Positions 1 to 11,650 of a stretch of 64,000 bases of DNA are shown here, one piece after another. The stretch spans positions 35,971,550 through 36,035,549 of the forward strand of contig NC_030817.1 in the NCBI RefSeq assembly GCF_001704415.2, read 5' to 3'. Positions within the stretch are counted from its first letter, which is position 1. The number at the start of each line of letters is the position of its first letter. This DNA is from Capra hircus. Taxonomy: Eukaryota; Chordata; Mammalia; Artiodactyla; Bovidae. Position numbers and translations under genes: made by a program. Under the pieces are notes generated by a model that was given only the letters and a program-made list of their open reading frames with translations, was not told where the DNA came from and ran no database searches.

Positions 1-2332
1 GGAGTCTGCCCTTATTACTCCACAGATGACCAGTCTTGGAGCAGAGCAAAGATGTATGCTTCTCCCTTCACGTTATCACTTAAACATTTGGGCTTTTAAG
101 AAGCAAATTAGAATGTTTCTGGCAGATTTTTATTGCTGCATTAATCTTGGGTACATTTCATTTGTCCTCTTTTGTCAGTTTCTATAATGGCAAAACTGGG
201 TGTCATCCAGGGGAAAATCTATTTTAGATAACTGCTGTTTGTCTTTACACTGTCATTATTTATGATAAGTCAGACAAGCCAATATATACATTTTATAGAA
301 ATCAGTAGAATATTACAAGTTGAACTTCAGATCAAGCTGTCCCGAAAGGAAACTGCCCCAATCCTCTCATTCCACCCTATCAGAACCAGTGACATCAACT
401 ATGGAAGTAACTTGATGCCACTGAAGCAGATGTTTCAGCCAATTCAAGGGACTGTGGGATCAATCCAGCCATTTCTAAGGTTCCTATATACGGGGGGCTC
501 ACTTCTACTTTCCTGAATTATACTCTTTTCCATATCCATAGTTATATCTATATGTACTTAACCTTTAGGTTTCTTGGCCCTTAAGTTTGTCTGTGGAATT
601 TCTACCCTTGTGGAGAGTGAAGAGTTTAAGACAGAGCTGCAGAATTTTAATCATTTTCATTATGACACCAAGTAAAGTAAATAACTGAGTCAAGCAAGTG
701 GCCAGGGGTGGATTGAAGCAGATACATCTTTTTCATTTTTCAGTGTGTCCATAAAAATGCTCCAATCACTGTGTTTAAGGAAGAGAGTGAAGAAACTCAG
801 ATTTTTGACAAAACTTCCCTCCTACCCCTTTCTTAAAAGATAACTCTCAAATTATAATCACTGTTACCTCAACTCACATGTCTATCCAGGAAGTGCCTCT
901 TAGGTTTACTGAAAGCACCATCAATCCTGTGTTTAACACTCCCTGGCTGTTGACAGGGTGTGGCTACCAGCAAAGTCATCCAAGTTTGGAACTGCAAACA
1001 GCCAGAGTTTCATGACAGAGCACCAATCCCAAGGCCACCACCAGAGTCATTGAACAAATCACCAGGGTATCCTTTTATATCTTGACACCACAGCTCTTGT
1101 CCAAGGAAGTGAGTTGCTTAAAGGGGGCTTAAGAAAGATAGCTTGTCTACTAGTTCTTGTCTTGAACTATAGGCAAAGCCTTCACTGCAACTGGAGCTCA
1201 AAAGTCTCCCAGATAAGACGGCAAGATGGCTCTTAAATGCAACAGCACTGACCAGGCAAGGACCAGCAGCATTAGAAAATGCCGAAATCCTCCTCCCATC
1301 AGGGTCTCAGCTCAGCACCAGCCAAACGCAGGACGGTGTCAGGACTTCAGAGCGTGAAACTCTGCACTTGGCCTTGATTAAAGCAGCAATCTTTTTTCTT
1401 TTCTTTCTAATGTTAGGAGAAGGGTTATAAATAATTAGAAATGTATTATGCAGTCCTGACTAATTCTTAACTTAGTTTCTTGATAGAAGAATGAGAACTG
1501 GAGATTCTCAGCATTTTGGCCAGCAGGGCAATTTACTGATGAAGGAATTGGTCCTTGTTTTCATTAAAGCATTCAATCCAAATGTCAAGTGTAACAATAC
1601 ACATAAAAGACCATTAAAAAAAAAAAAAACACCACAATTTGAGTTTACACTGCTAATTAGATTATTTGGGGAGGGGGGTTAATTAAGAGAAATTAGATGG
1701 TTTAGGCTCTCCTGGTTTCTTAATTCTATTTGATTGAATCACCATGTGATTCAAGACAAGCTATTGAGGCTTCACACGTCCCAGTTCCCACTTTCTCTTC
1801 ACCTTCAGCCTCTTCTCCAATTCTGAACTGTCACAACTGGACCCTGCGGGTATTGGAACACAGTGAGATCGGTACTGTGTTTGTAAAATTGATTTACTGT
1901 GGTCTGTAATTCCACATAACGATTTGAATTTTTGACTTGGCACTGCATTTTTCATTTAAACCAGACCGTTCTTCTCTACCCCAGAGAAACAGCATTTACG
2001 TAATTGCCCTCAACTCATCTACTTGGGTATTAAAATCAGTCCTGCAATAAAAGACTTCCAAAGACACTGCAAGCACGAGGTTCCTGGCATAATTCAGGCC
2101 CAGGACTGTTCTAGTTTAAGGACAGGAGTTGAACAGCATTCATTTCTTATTGGATATGAGATGGGGAGGGCTGTCTGAAGCCTTAAGATCCGGGCAGCGA
2201 ATAGAACAAGCTGCAGGGCGATCAGGGGTAGCCGGGCTGACCTCGGATAGCCCCCTCAGATCCACAGGCCCCTTTGCTTGTCTGCTTCTAGGCTCCCCCT
2301 TCACCACATACAAACTATCCAGTGTGTGTTCC
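1..2332. other. Intronic sequence without recognised element
   Basis: I see no repeat family, exon or RNA gene here. The stretch is AT-rich and has an A-run of about 14 near 1616. The short frames at 262-516 and 1491-1682 have no recognisable product. Confidence 0.6.
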
Positions 2333-2601
2333 TCTGCTGCTAAGTCGCTTCAGTCGTGTCCGACTCTGTGCGACCCTATAGACGGCAGCCCACCAGGCTC
2401 CCCCGTCCCTGGGATTCTCCAGGCAAGAACACTGGAGTGGGTTGCCATTTCCTTCTCCAGTGCATGAAAGTGAAAAGTGAAAGTGAAGTCACTGAGTCGT
2501 GTCCAACTCTCAGTGACCCTATGGACTGCAGCCTACCAGCCTCCTCCATCCATGGGATTTTCCAGGCAGGAGTACTGAAGTGAGTTGCCATTGCCTTCTC
2601 C
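2333..2601 (-). mobile_element. Bov-A2 SINE
   Basis: This is a full dimeric Bov-A2 in reverse orientation. Two Bov-A monomers, each carrying the 'accaggctcc...gggattctccaggcaagaac' core, are joined by the GAAAGTGAAAAGTGAAAGTG linker. Proteins translated from it on both strands are repeat artefacts. It lies directly against a MER5A copy. Confidence 0.93.
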
Positions 2602-2602
2602 T

Positions 2603-2778
2603 AGCAGTTCTCAGTCTTGGGTGCACATTCAACCCCTTTGCAGCCTTAAAAAGAAAATCCCAATGCTAGACCCCATCCCAGACCAAGTAATTGAAAATCC
2701 CTATAGTGGAGTCAGAGCATTCATACTTTCTGGTGCATGTGAGTGGTTTCAATAGCCAGCCAGGTTGAGAACCACCAT
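2603..2778 (+). mobile_element. MER5A-type DNA transposon relic
   Basis: It begins with an AGCAGTTCTCAGTC-like terminus and ends with GGTTGAGAACCACC, the inverted termini typical of the non-autonomous hAT-Charlie element MER5A. The interior matches loosely (CCCATCCCAGACCAAGTAAT). Confidence 0.75.
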
Positions 2779-3311
2779 CCTGGGCTGTCTTCTTACCTCA
2801 GTGCTCCCCTCAAACCCTGTCCACATCCTGGACACTGCAAACCTCCCTAGGCTGGCTGTTGCTTCTGCCTGGTTTTAATAAGATGTCCCCAAAGAATGAG
2901 CATCTTGTTGACCCTTTTCAAGTCACTTTAAAAGAAAACATAACACATCATCACTTTGGACTCACACACAGAATTCTGCTCAGGCTCTTCAGTCCAGGAT
3001 TTTAGCATTCTTGTCTGGCCCTCCAGGTGAAATAGATATTTTGGAACCAGAATTCCAGCCTGACTGATACTTGGGCAGAAATTTCTAAAGAGTCCCTGGA
3101 CAATGTTTTGACTCCTAGGCAATCATGCCTGTCCCTTGCTGTGGCCATTTCATCCTTTCTCAGCAGGGAGAGAGAAACAGGGGTCGGCATCAGGCCCTCT
3201 CTGGACATGAATCAGCTGCAGAAAGCTCTGAGTATGCCTTATCTCAGTCTGGAAATTCTGTAGGTGAAAGAGTAACTGATTCACAAACAACAACAACAAA
3301 AAGAGTTCTAG

Positions 3312-3450
3312 CTCCATGGACCAGCAGCATCAGCATTATTTGGGAGCTTGTTAGAAAGGCTGGACTCTCAGGTCTCACTCTAGACCCAGAACTGGGATGC
3401 GCATTTTAACATCCCAGGAGATTTGTGTTCACATTCAAGGTTGAGGCGTA
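3312..3450 (+). mobile_element. MER5A-type DNA transposon relic
   Basis: The diagnostic interior 'ttatttgggagcttgttaga' and 'ctagacccagaactgggatg...gcattttaac' fits MER5A/B. The right terminus is eroded. Confidence 0.75.
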
Positions 3451-3534
3451 CTAGCTACACACCTAGCTCTGACTCACTGGCTTGATACCTGTCCTGCTGA
3501 TATTGGAACAAGCATTGTCTACAACAAAAGCAGC

Positions 3535-3712
3535 CTGCTGAAGTGAGAGAACTTGGGTTGGAGGACATGTGACCTTTCTGTGCCTCAGTTATCCCCTGCA
3601 GTGGACATCAAAGGCTCTATCATAGAATGGTTGGAAAAATTACATAATTTAAGGTACATGAAAATGTTTTACAAACTGTGAAGTCCTGCAGAAATATTAC
3701 TTATGAGTCGTC
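3535..3712 (+). mobile_element. MIR SINE
   Basis: The MIR core reads 'gtgacctttctgtgcctcag' followed by 'ttacataatttaaggtacatg' and 'actgtgaagtcctgcag'. It is strongly diverged. Confidence 0.65.
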
Positions 3713-4512
3713 AGTGTAAGAATCACCCAATATAAACCAATACCACAAGCTGAAAAATCAACTCAAAGTACTAGCCAGTCTAATGATATTCATAGAGCAT
3801 TTTTAGTGTATTACCTGCAGTATGAAAAATATCTCTGATTATTTGACAGTGTTTCACAGCCTTACAAAAGATGAATTTTCTACCATGGCCTACCATACCA
3901 AAAAGAGTATCTTCCTTGCTCTTTCAGAATACTTATCTACATAGACAAACTCTTCTTTGTCCTAATCGGAATAATCTTCCTTTGGTTCAGACTCAACTTG
4001 GTCATCCCTTTCCTGGCATTCATTTTAAGTGTTCACATTTCATTTCCATTTTGGAGGGTCAGGGCAGGTGAATCACCTTCTTTTTCATTAAATTTCAGTG
4101 CCCAGAACCCCACATGAGATCATCTCTTTGTCCTGACAGCGGTAAGCAATACTGATTGACTGGGGTCCTTATGGAAGATTCTAAGTACTTCCATTGTATT
4201 TCAAGCTAAGAACCTATTAGCAGCCATGTGACATTGGATTCTTTATATGTGGGACAGAGAGGTTGGACTAGATGAACTCCTTCCTTCATCAGACATTTGT
4301 TGGGTGCTCATCATGTGTGAAAAGCTCTAAAAGCTGAGGGCACAGCATTGAACAAGCCGTTACAGCCCAGAGGCTGATCCCTCAAGCCCCTCCCCCTAAG
4401 CCAGTCTCCTATGATGCTATTAGCTTATTTAAGGAGGGCCTTTCTCATTTCGACAAGATATTTTCCTCACATTGTTTATTTCTTCATATTTAAACAAAAG
4501 GCTGCCTTGTAA
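3713..4512. other. Mostly unassigned intron, possible L2 scrap
   Basis: Near 4284-4355 there is an L2 3'-end-like antisense phrase (CATCAGACATTTGTTGGGTG ... GCACAGCATTGAACAAG). The remainder shows nothing recognisable. Confidence 0.45.
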
Positions 4513-4742
4513 TGGGGCTTCCCTGGTGGCTCAGTAATGGCAAAGAATCTGCCTGCCAATGCAGGAGGTGTGCGTTCGATCCTTGGGTCAGGAAGATCCC
4601 CTGGCAAAGGAAATGGCAACTCACTCCAGGATTCTTGCCTGGAGAGTTCCATGGACAAAGGAGCCTGGCTGGCCACAGTCCATGGAGTCGCAAAGAGTTG
4701 GACACGATTGAATGATTAAACAACAAGAAAGTGTGTGCAACA
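4513..4742 (+). mobile_element. Bov-tA SINE with 12-bp TSD
   Basis: It carries a tRNA-like head (GGGGCTTCCCTGGTGGCTCA, B-box-like GTTCGATCC) followed by one Bov-A unit. A perfect 12-bp target-site duplication, GCTGCCTTGTAA, lies at 4501-4512 and 4743-4754 and defines the limits. It is ruminant-specific and not a functional tRNA gene. Confidence 0.95.
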
Positions 4743-4754
4743 GCTGCCTTGTAA

Positions 4755-5124
4755 CACTGATAGAACAGTCAGCGAGGGTGTGAGGGTAGAGGATCTGCCC
4801 GCTGCTCAGTGCAGACTAGATTCTGCACAGGGAAGGGGCCAATTAATCTCATCTCTTCCCCTTCCTGGCTCATCCCAATGCTCTCCTTTCTCCCACATGT
4901 TTTAGACTTGCACGGAAGGGTGACTGAACAAATGAAGGCTTGGCTTCCTTAGTCTGTTTCTTTCTTACGGTCCTGGGCTAGGGATACTGCACTGTTGACA
5001 CTTTCCCCAAATGCAATCCGAAAGCACATCCTTAGGACTACCTTTCCTGGACCGTCGTCCCCGAAGAGGCGCCCATACAAAAGTGAGCACAACAGCAACA
5101 CCAGCAACCACCACCAAGGCTGAC
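4755..5124. other. Unassigned intron
   Basis: No recognised repeat or gene. It is moderately GC-rich. Confidence 0.5.
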
Positions 5125-5365
5125 TGCGTGTCAGGTACACTGCCGAAGATACACACACATTGTTTCGTTCAGTCCTCATGTAAAGCCTTATGCTGTGGAT
5201 CTATCATTACTCTTCTCTCCAAGGACAGACACGTACTTCACAGAGAGGAAGCAGAGGTACAGAGTGCAAGGGGCTTGACAAAGATGAGACAGCTAGGAAA
5301 GGGCAAGAGCCAGGGTTCAAAACCCAAGGTTCTCTGACATGCAAGCTTGACTTGTGTTCTTCAGC
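5125..5365 (-). mobile_element. MIR SINE
   Basis: In antisense it follows the MIR order: TCAGTCCTCATGTAAAGCC, then 'acttcacagagaggaagcag', 'agacagctaggaaagggcaa' and 'agccagggttcaaaaccca'. It is near full length but diverged. Confidence 0.75.
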
Positions 5366-5477
5366 CCAACTCCACACTCTTTCTCATGGCAGAAGAAACT
5401 CTGGACCTGACACTAAACACACAATATCCACCCCCTGAGAAAGTCCACTGGCTTCTCGTTCAGGGTCTCATAGTGCT

Positions 5478-5667
5478 GCTGTGTGTGACTCCGCAACCCC
5501 ATGGACTGTAGCCTGCCAGACTCCTCTGTTCAAGGAATTCCCCAGGCAAGAATACTGGAGAGGGTTGCCATGCCCTCCTCCAGGGGATCTTCACAACCTA
5601 GGGCTCAAACCCAGGTCTCCCACCTTGCAGGCAGATTCTTTACCATCTGAGCCCCCAGAGAAGCCCA
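5478..5667 (-). mobile_element. Bov-tA SINE
   Basis: The reverse-orientation Bov-A unit (GACTCCGCAACCCCATGGAC) is followed by the tRNA-derived part (AACCCAGGTCTCCCACCTTG ... TTTACCATCTGAGC) ending in AAGCCCA. It lies head-to-tail with a second partial copy. Confidence 0.88.
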
Positions 5668-5785
5668 TGAATATTGGAATGGGTAGCCTATCCCTTCTCC
5701 AGGGGATCTTTCGACCCAGGAATTGAACCAGGGTCTCATGCATTGTAGGTGGATTCTTTACCAGCTGAGCTACCAGGGAAGCCCA
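5668..5785 (-). mobile_element. Partial Bov-tA SINE, abutting the previous copy
   Basis: It repeats the end of a Bov-A unit and the tRNA-like region (GGAATTGAACCAGGGTCTCA, GCTGAGCTACCAGGGAAGCC). The tRNA-like segment therefore occurs twice in about 210 bp, either from an insertion next to an existing copy or from an unequal internal duplication. Confidence 0.85.
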
Positions 5786-5896
5786 GGGTGCCATAGTACT
5801 CATCTGGAAAATAGTTCTAACAATAATAGTACCTCTCCTACCCATCTCCCAGGGTTGCTATGGGATCACATCCTGTCCATATTATCCATCCACCCA

Positions 5897-6100
5897 TCCC
5901 CTTGTGGCTCAGCTGGTAAAGAATCTGCCTGCAATGAGGGAGACCTGGGTTTGATCCCTGGGTTGGGAAGATCCCCTGGAGAAGGGAAAGGCTATACACT
6001 CCAGTATTCTGGCCTGGAAAATTCCATGGATTGTATAGCCCAAGGGGCTGCAAAGAGTCGGACACAACTGAGTGACTTTCACTTTCACTTTTCACTTTCA
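5897..6100 (+). mobile_element. Bov-tA SINE
   Basis: It has a tRNA-like head (CTCAGCTGGTAAAGAATCTG), one Bov-A unit and a CTTTCACTTTCACTTTTCAC tail. It is inverted relative to the two copies ending at 5785, with a spacer of about 110 bp. Confidence 0.92.
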
Positions 6101-6240
6101 TCCCTCCATCCATCTAATACTTTCTGAGCATCTGTTCTATGCTGGGTACTGGGAAGAATGATGAATGCCCACTAAGATGATGTATGCCAGATGCTTTTGA
6201 AATGAAGTTTTTACCTTCTTGGAAAAAAAATTAAGCTAAC

Positions 6241-6345
6241 CTCCTTATTCATTCACTCATCCAACAAACAGTGAGCATCTCTGTGCATAGGGCACTATGC
6301 TTGTAACCAGGGCTACAGATGCCAAAAAGAGAATAATAAAAGACA
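6241..6345 (-). mobile_element. L2-like 3' end fragment
   Basis: The antisense phrase ATTCATTCACTCATCCAACA followed by 'gtgagcatctctgtgcatag' resembles the repetitive 3' end of L2. Family assignment is tentative. Confidence 0.5.
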
Positions 6346-6928
6346 GGGCAGCACAGATGCAAACAGTGTCTCTATCATTTATTAAGCCATCACCCTCCGT
6401 CATTTAGATGCACATAGCAGCTAGGAGCCGTAAGGCAGTGTTAATATTTTAAGTAACACTTTGCATGAAGGTGAAGAATTGCTGGAGGAAGTAAAAATTT
6501 TAGGTGACTTCAATTTCAATTAATTTGCTACAGTATCTCAAGGACTAATGAGAGTTTGGGAGGAGGTGGTAATATACCAGGACCACATAGCCTCTCTGAA
6601 TCCTGGCTCTCCTTTTTAGAACAGGTTCAGAAGAAACGCATGCAAGTCAAAAAGCTCCTCTCTTCTCTCCTGCTTCTACCGTAAACGTGCATGTTGTTCC
6701 TGTGGCTATTCCATGCAGTCACTGCTCTGAGCAGCATGAAGAGTCTCCATAACTGAAGCAGACATCACCTGCTCAGCTCCCTGAAAAGCGTCTGTCTTCA
6801 CTTGGGCTTTCCCCAGCTGGCTCACAGAACTGGTGGCTTTGTTTTGTGTGGATGTTCGGAGGGCAGAGTCAGGTGAGAATTTGTATAAAAAGCCAAACCA
6901 AGACCTCTTTATTTTAGGTTAAATGCTA
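6346..6928. other. Unassigned intron
   Basis: No recognised element or exon. Confidence 0.5.
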
Positions 6929-7051
6929 GAGGGAATTCCCTAGCAATCCAATGGTTAAGACTGAGTTTTCCACTGCAGGAAAACTGCAGTGAAAATCCTG
7001 CAGGGAACTAAGATCCCACAAGCTGTTTGGCCCAAACAAACAAACAAAAAA
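6929..7051 (+). mobile_element. CHR-type tRNA-derived SINE, short, with TSD
   Basis: It opens with GGGAATTCCCTAGCAATCCA, continues with 'gcagggaactaagatcccac' and ends in a CAAA-rich tail. A perfect 10-bp TSD, TTAAATGCTA, lies at 6919-6928 and 7052-7061. The family is shared by ruminants, whales and hippos. Confidence 0.85.
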
Positions 7052-7061
7052 TTAAATGCTA

Positions 7062-8792
7062 CAGGAGCTGCAGACTCAAGAGAAACAACCTAGTTTTTCT
7101 TTCCTCCTTCAAAGATATAAGATAAGCATTAAGTTTCCCTAAACAGACAGCTGTGCTTCAAGAAGGGACCATAAAATGAACAGTCTTACCAGGTGCCCCA
7201 TAGGGTGGGTATAGAGCTTCTCATTCCTGAGTCAAGCCCTCAAGAGAACTGGTAGAGGGCAATGCCAATGTTTTATTGAAAAGCAGATGTTGCTATTGTT
7301 TGGACACCCAGTGGAGCTGGTTCTGATGGAGTTTTAAAGACGGTGCTGCCATTTCTTAGGTCCTTCTCCAAGAATATTATTTTCAGATGACTGGAAGGTG
7401 TCAGGAGCACAGAAATTTGTTTTCCTCATTTATTTACTACCCAACTATCTCAGGATTCCAGAACACTGAACCAGGAATATGATTTAGATATCATCTAATC
7501 TGTCCCCCTTGCCACTTTATCACTTAAGGAACCAGGGGCCAAAAGGAATATAGCAATGGCCAAGGTCACTCAACAAAGTTGATACTGAAGCTAATACTAG
7601 AGCCCCTATGGTTTTGGTCTTTATCATTCAAATTATATCAACAACCATTAGTCTTTATATCAATGTCATTGATACACAGGGGTAGCTTAATAGATCTGTG
7701 GTTTAAAACAGATAATCCCTCGCTTAACACCAAAACAACACACAGCAGAACACAAATGTTGAGGCCTTTGTACAATGTCATAAACAACGTGTCCCAAACA
7801 CAGCAGGGTCTAGGGCCTCCACAACAACTGTATGCCATTGGGTTTTTCCAGAACCAGAGCTGTTGTGTCTTCACAGAGGATTGGCTTTTTCCAATTCTGG
7901 GCACTCAGTGCACCTGTCCTTCTCATCCCGGCTGCCCACCACTGTTCATCCATCTGCCACTCAAGACCTACCACAGGACCCTCTTGTTTTGACCTAAACG
8001 CTCAGAGAGATTGCCAGCACTGATGGGAAGTCAAGTATTGTTTGAAGACTGGAAAAAGCAATACCTTCTTCAGCCAGAATCTTCACAAGTGGAAGACTGG
8101 TTTCTCTACTACAGTGAATCCTATTAATTAGTTTGTTTGTACCTATTTAATTCTTTGGTTTTTATCGTGACAATACATTTATGCAGAGGTTTACAACTGG
8201 GATGTCTATATAGATATCTAGAAGCCACCACTTAAATACCTAGTTATCTAGTGAACTGACCAATTTGTCATTTGAAAAGACTGGGCAATTTCACAGGGGT
8301 ATCATTATCATAAGACCTGGGTCCTAAAGACGGTCATTAATTGTTTACTGCCACTTTATAATTAGCAGAACTGCAGAATCTGTCATTTTAGAGCCTGAAA
8401 AAGCTTCAGGGATCATTTAATCAATCTGTTCTCCCCAGCCGACTTTCCAGAGAAGACAATGGAAACTGAGGGATGGCGGATAACAGGCAGAAGGTCACAT
8501 TATGAATGAGAAAAACTATGCTCTAGTTCCAGGAATGCTTCCACCTGGCAATGGGATTTTCAACGAAGTCTCTTACCTTTTAAGAGACCTTACCTTAACA
8601 GACATTGTGCTCTAAGAGAAACAGGTGATGTCCTATTAATAAAGACAGTCATGGTGGAAAGATCACAATCAGGAAAAGTTTGAGCTTTTCTAGGGGAGGT
8701 AAGATATTGCAGATGCTTCTCATGAAAGATTTTAATTTAAGAGACAGATTTGTTCCCATTTAAAATCAATGGCTATGAGTAGCATAAAGTCT
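7062..8792. other. Unassigned intron with two ancient repeat traces
   Basis: Around 7470-7600 and 8395-8540 there are phrases of the type 'gatcatctaatc...gaaactgag...aaggtcac' seen in old mammalian repeats; I cannot name the family. The frame at 7579-7992 (137 codons) has no recognisable product and I do not consider it a gene. Confidence 0.45.
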
Positions 8793-9069
8793 CAGAGAAG
8801 GCACTGGCAACCCCACTCCAGTACTCTTGCCTGGAAAATCCCATGGATGGAGGAGCCTGGTAGGCTGCAGTCCATGGGGTCGCGAAGAGTCGGACACGAC
8901 TGAGCGACTTCACTTTCACTTTTCACTTTCATGCATTGGAGAAGGAAATGGCAACCCACTCCAGTGTTCTTGCCTGGAGAATCCCAGGGACAGGGGAGGC
9001 TGGTGGGCTGCTGTCTATGGGGTTGCACAGAGTTGGACACGACTGAAGCGAGTTAGCAGCAGCAGCAGC
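8793..9069 (+). mobile_element. Bov-A2 SINE with 12-bp TSD
   Basis: Complete forward Bov-A2: two Bov-A units (GAGAAGGCACTGGCAACCCC and GAGAAGGAAATGGCAACCCA starts) joined by the CACTTTCACTTTTCACTTTC linker, with a short CAG-repeat tail. The TSD AGCATAAAGTCT at 8781-8792 and 9070-9081 is perfect, implying a fairly young insertion. Confidence 0.96.
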
Positions 9070-9184
9070 AGCATAAAGTCTGGTTTCAATACTTAATCCT
9101 CAGTACCGAAATAATTATGCTTAAGATAGTTTATCATTTATTGGGCTGTAAGCATTGTACAAACAGATCTATATTACATGTCAT

Positions 9185-9345
9185 ACATTCACTCGGTAAG
9201 TATTTATTCAACACCCACGATACTCCAGGGAGGGTTTGTGACAGTAGGAATACTGTAGTTGACAAGGCTAGGTCCCTGGCCTCTTGGAATTAATAATCAC
9301 GTGGGGGAGATAGATAATAGACAAATAAATGAGTTAAAATAAATT
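9185..9345 (-). mobile_element. L2-like 3' end fragment
   Basis: Antisense L2-3'-like order: CATTCACTCGGTAAGTATTT, 'attcaacacccacgatactc', 'gttgacaaggctaggtccct'. Diverged. Confidence 0.5.
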
Positions 9346-9479
9346 TCCAACTTATGTAGAAACTTACTGTTTCTTCTGGAAACTCACTAAAAAGGCATCA
9401 CAGGCATAAATGCACAAGGACAAGGATGCAGAGAGAAGAGGACAGAGATGACAGGAGATCACTCTGGGCATCAGTAGAT

Positions 9480-10350
9480 CACTGAAGTCAACAAAATTTT
9501 GGAAGCTGGGAAACAGGAGGACATGAGGGTAATTGACTCAGTAGACCAAAGAAAGGTGACACATATGCCCGCAGTGATGGGGCATGCAACAGTTCACGCT
9601 GCAGAACTCCCAGGAAGTTTAGGCCTCCAAGATCAGGTACCTCAGAAGGTGGGGTGCTGGGAGTTGCTGGTAGACAGCATGTGTAAGGCACAAGGACCAC
9701 CGTAGATATTCTCCTCTTACGCCCAACAAAACCAGGCAACTATCCTATCATCTTAGCACTTTTCTCCTAACAGCCCCCAGGACCCAGACAGCCAGACCTA
9801 TATCTTCCAGAAGGAAAAAATGATTTCTCTAGGGAAAATGGACTAGTTCACGAGGTTAAGAATTACACCTGTGACTCCCCAAGAAACAATCTGGCCAGGG
9901 CCAACCAGGTCTCTCAGTGGTAAAATTCATATACATAAATTCTAGGGCCTTCCTCTTAAATGAAAGGATCCTTGCTTGAGATAAAGGGTCCAAAACAAAC
10001 AGAACAATTAACTCAAGGCAGTAAGGATAATGTCAGGAGCTGAAAAAGACTTCAAAACACAGCTGAAACATCTGTAGAGACATTGGAAAGGCTTGCATTC
10101 ATGAAACAAGAACAGAATGCAATATGAAAGGAACACTGAAAGAACAAGAACCCTTGCAATTCAAAAACAGCAAAAATTAAAAATTATGGAGTAGGTTTAG
10201 AAGATAAAGTTATAGAAATCATCTGGAAAGTAGAACAGAAAGACTGAAAAAAGTAGAGCAAAAAGATTAAAAATAGGAAAAGGAAAGTTAAGGAAATTAG
10301 ATAATCAAAAGAAGAGCTATTACCTCATTAAAATGGGAGGATCATTTTTT
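9480..10350 (+). mobile_element. Possible ancient L1 5' region
   Basis: The order of phrases ('atatcttccagaaggaaaaa', 'caagaaacaatctggccagg', 'ggatccttgcttgagataaa', 'caattaactcaaggcagtaa') followed by an A-rich block (10090-10350) resembles the 5'UTR to ORF1 start of an old L1M. No intact frame remains. This rests on recalled consensus and is tentative. Confidence 0.4.
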
Positions 10351-10474
10351 AAATTTGAGAAATTTTCCTAGAACTGAAGGAGCACAGGTTTTTCAATCAG
10401 GAGGGTTAGTGTAAAATCTCTCCAGAAAAAAAGAGGATTGCCCTTAGACCCAGAGAGGACTTTCACAATCACCC

Positions 10475-10640
10475 ATGGGTGGTGATTATTACCCACTCTT
10501 TTAATATGAGGAAAGCAAAGCCAAGAGAGATTAAGGCATCTCTCCAAGGTCACACAGCTAATCATCAGTAGAACTGGTATCAGTGGACTCAGTCAGACCC
10601 AGGTTGGTCTGACTTCAAAGCACATGCTCTGAACTACAAG
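10475..10640 (-). mobile_element. MIR SINE
   Basis: Antisense MIR core: 'ctctccaaggtcacacagct' followed by 'ctgacttcaaagcacatgct'. Its left part has eroded. Confidence 0.7.
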
Positions 10641-11615
10641 TCGATAGTGCCTGAGACCTTTCTGGACTCTGACTCTGCCATCGGTGTAATTGGCAACACT
10701 GCCAGATCCATGCTACAAGCATGCATTCTTGAACTAGCCAAAGTATAACAGAGGCAGGAATGTTGAGAAATATGGGGTCATTTGCCCCAACTCTCCCTGT
10801 AACCATAAAAACTAGGCCACCTCTGTGGCTCTGTGACTCATCTTGGAACGATGAGACTTGAGGGAAGCAAACTTCTCCCAGCACCAAAGAAGACCCAGCT
10901 CTGCTGGTGATGGACTTAGGGATGGGGTTCCCACTGGGATCCTTATGGCTGTCATGGACTCATCTGAGGTAGAAATTTCATCAAAGTTCCCATTTGAAAG
11001 ACACAGTGTTGGGAGTTTATAGATTCTTTATGATGAACATAAATCTGTGTTGCAAGCAAGCTTCTTCTAGAGTTCCAACAGCTCAGCCAAGGGCCCCAAA
11101 TCTTTGCCAGTCTAGATAATTCCAAGGGGCTGAATCTAAGCTGATTGATCTAAAAGAGGGAGGGGCAGAGGGTAAAGGTATTTTTCCATAACCTGTTCCC
11201 AAAGTCAGGATTCTTAAGTGAAATATCTGCAGAAAACATCTTGTCTTTCTCAGCCTGTGCCATTTAGGGTGCCAGAGAGGGTTCATAGGGTCAACACCTA
11301 CAGAAGTAAGTCAATACCCGAAATGAAGGAGTTGAAGAAACTGGCCTGCTGGCAAAAGCAGTCTCCTAGGTCAAGGAATTTCAGCAGCCCACCAGTTTGA
11401 GAGTTTGACCCCCTAAGTGTATAAAGCTTCTTGCTCCGAAGCCAGTGCAGGGGCAGCCAAAAATACAAAACCTTGGTTACGTATAAGAACATATCTTTGT
11501 TCTCAGCCACTTGGTGGCTGTTTTTCTAGTGTGAAGACCCAAGAAATTAAAGTGAAATCCTTTACTTGCTTTGTCCTAAGAACAAGCACTTATTTCTTGT
11601 GTTGACCTTTCTAAA
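10641..11615. other. Unassigned intron
   Basis: No recognised repeat. Short frames on both strands have no recognisable product. Confidence 0.5.
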
Positions 11616-11650
11616 GGCTTCCCTCATAGCTCAGTGGGTAAAGAATCCGA
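11616..11650 (+). mobile_element. Truncated Bov-tA head
   Basis: Only the first ~35 bp of a Bov-tA-like tRNA head survive (GGCTTCCCTCATAGCTCAGT GGGTAAAGAATCC). What follows is not SINE sequence. Confidence 0.6.

Noticed and set aside
4513..4742. tRNA gene candidate from A- and B-box-like motifs.
   Set aside because: All such motifs in the window lie in Bov-tA or CHR SINE heads, lack a cloverleaf with proper anticodon arm and acceptor pairing, and are followed by SINE bodies.
7579..7992. 137-codon plus-strand frame, one of the longest non-repeat frames.
   Set aside because: No recognisable domain, no splice or start context, composition like random intron; frames of this length are expected by chance in 64 kb.
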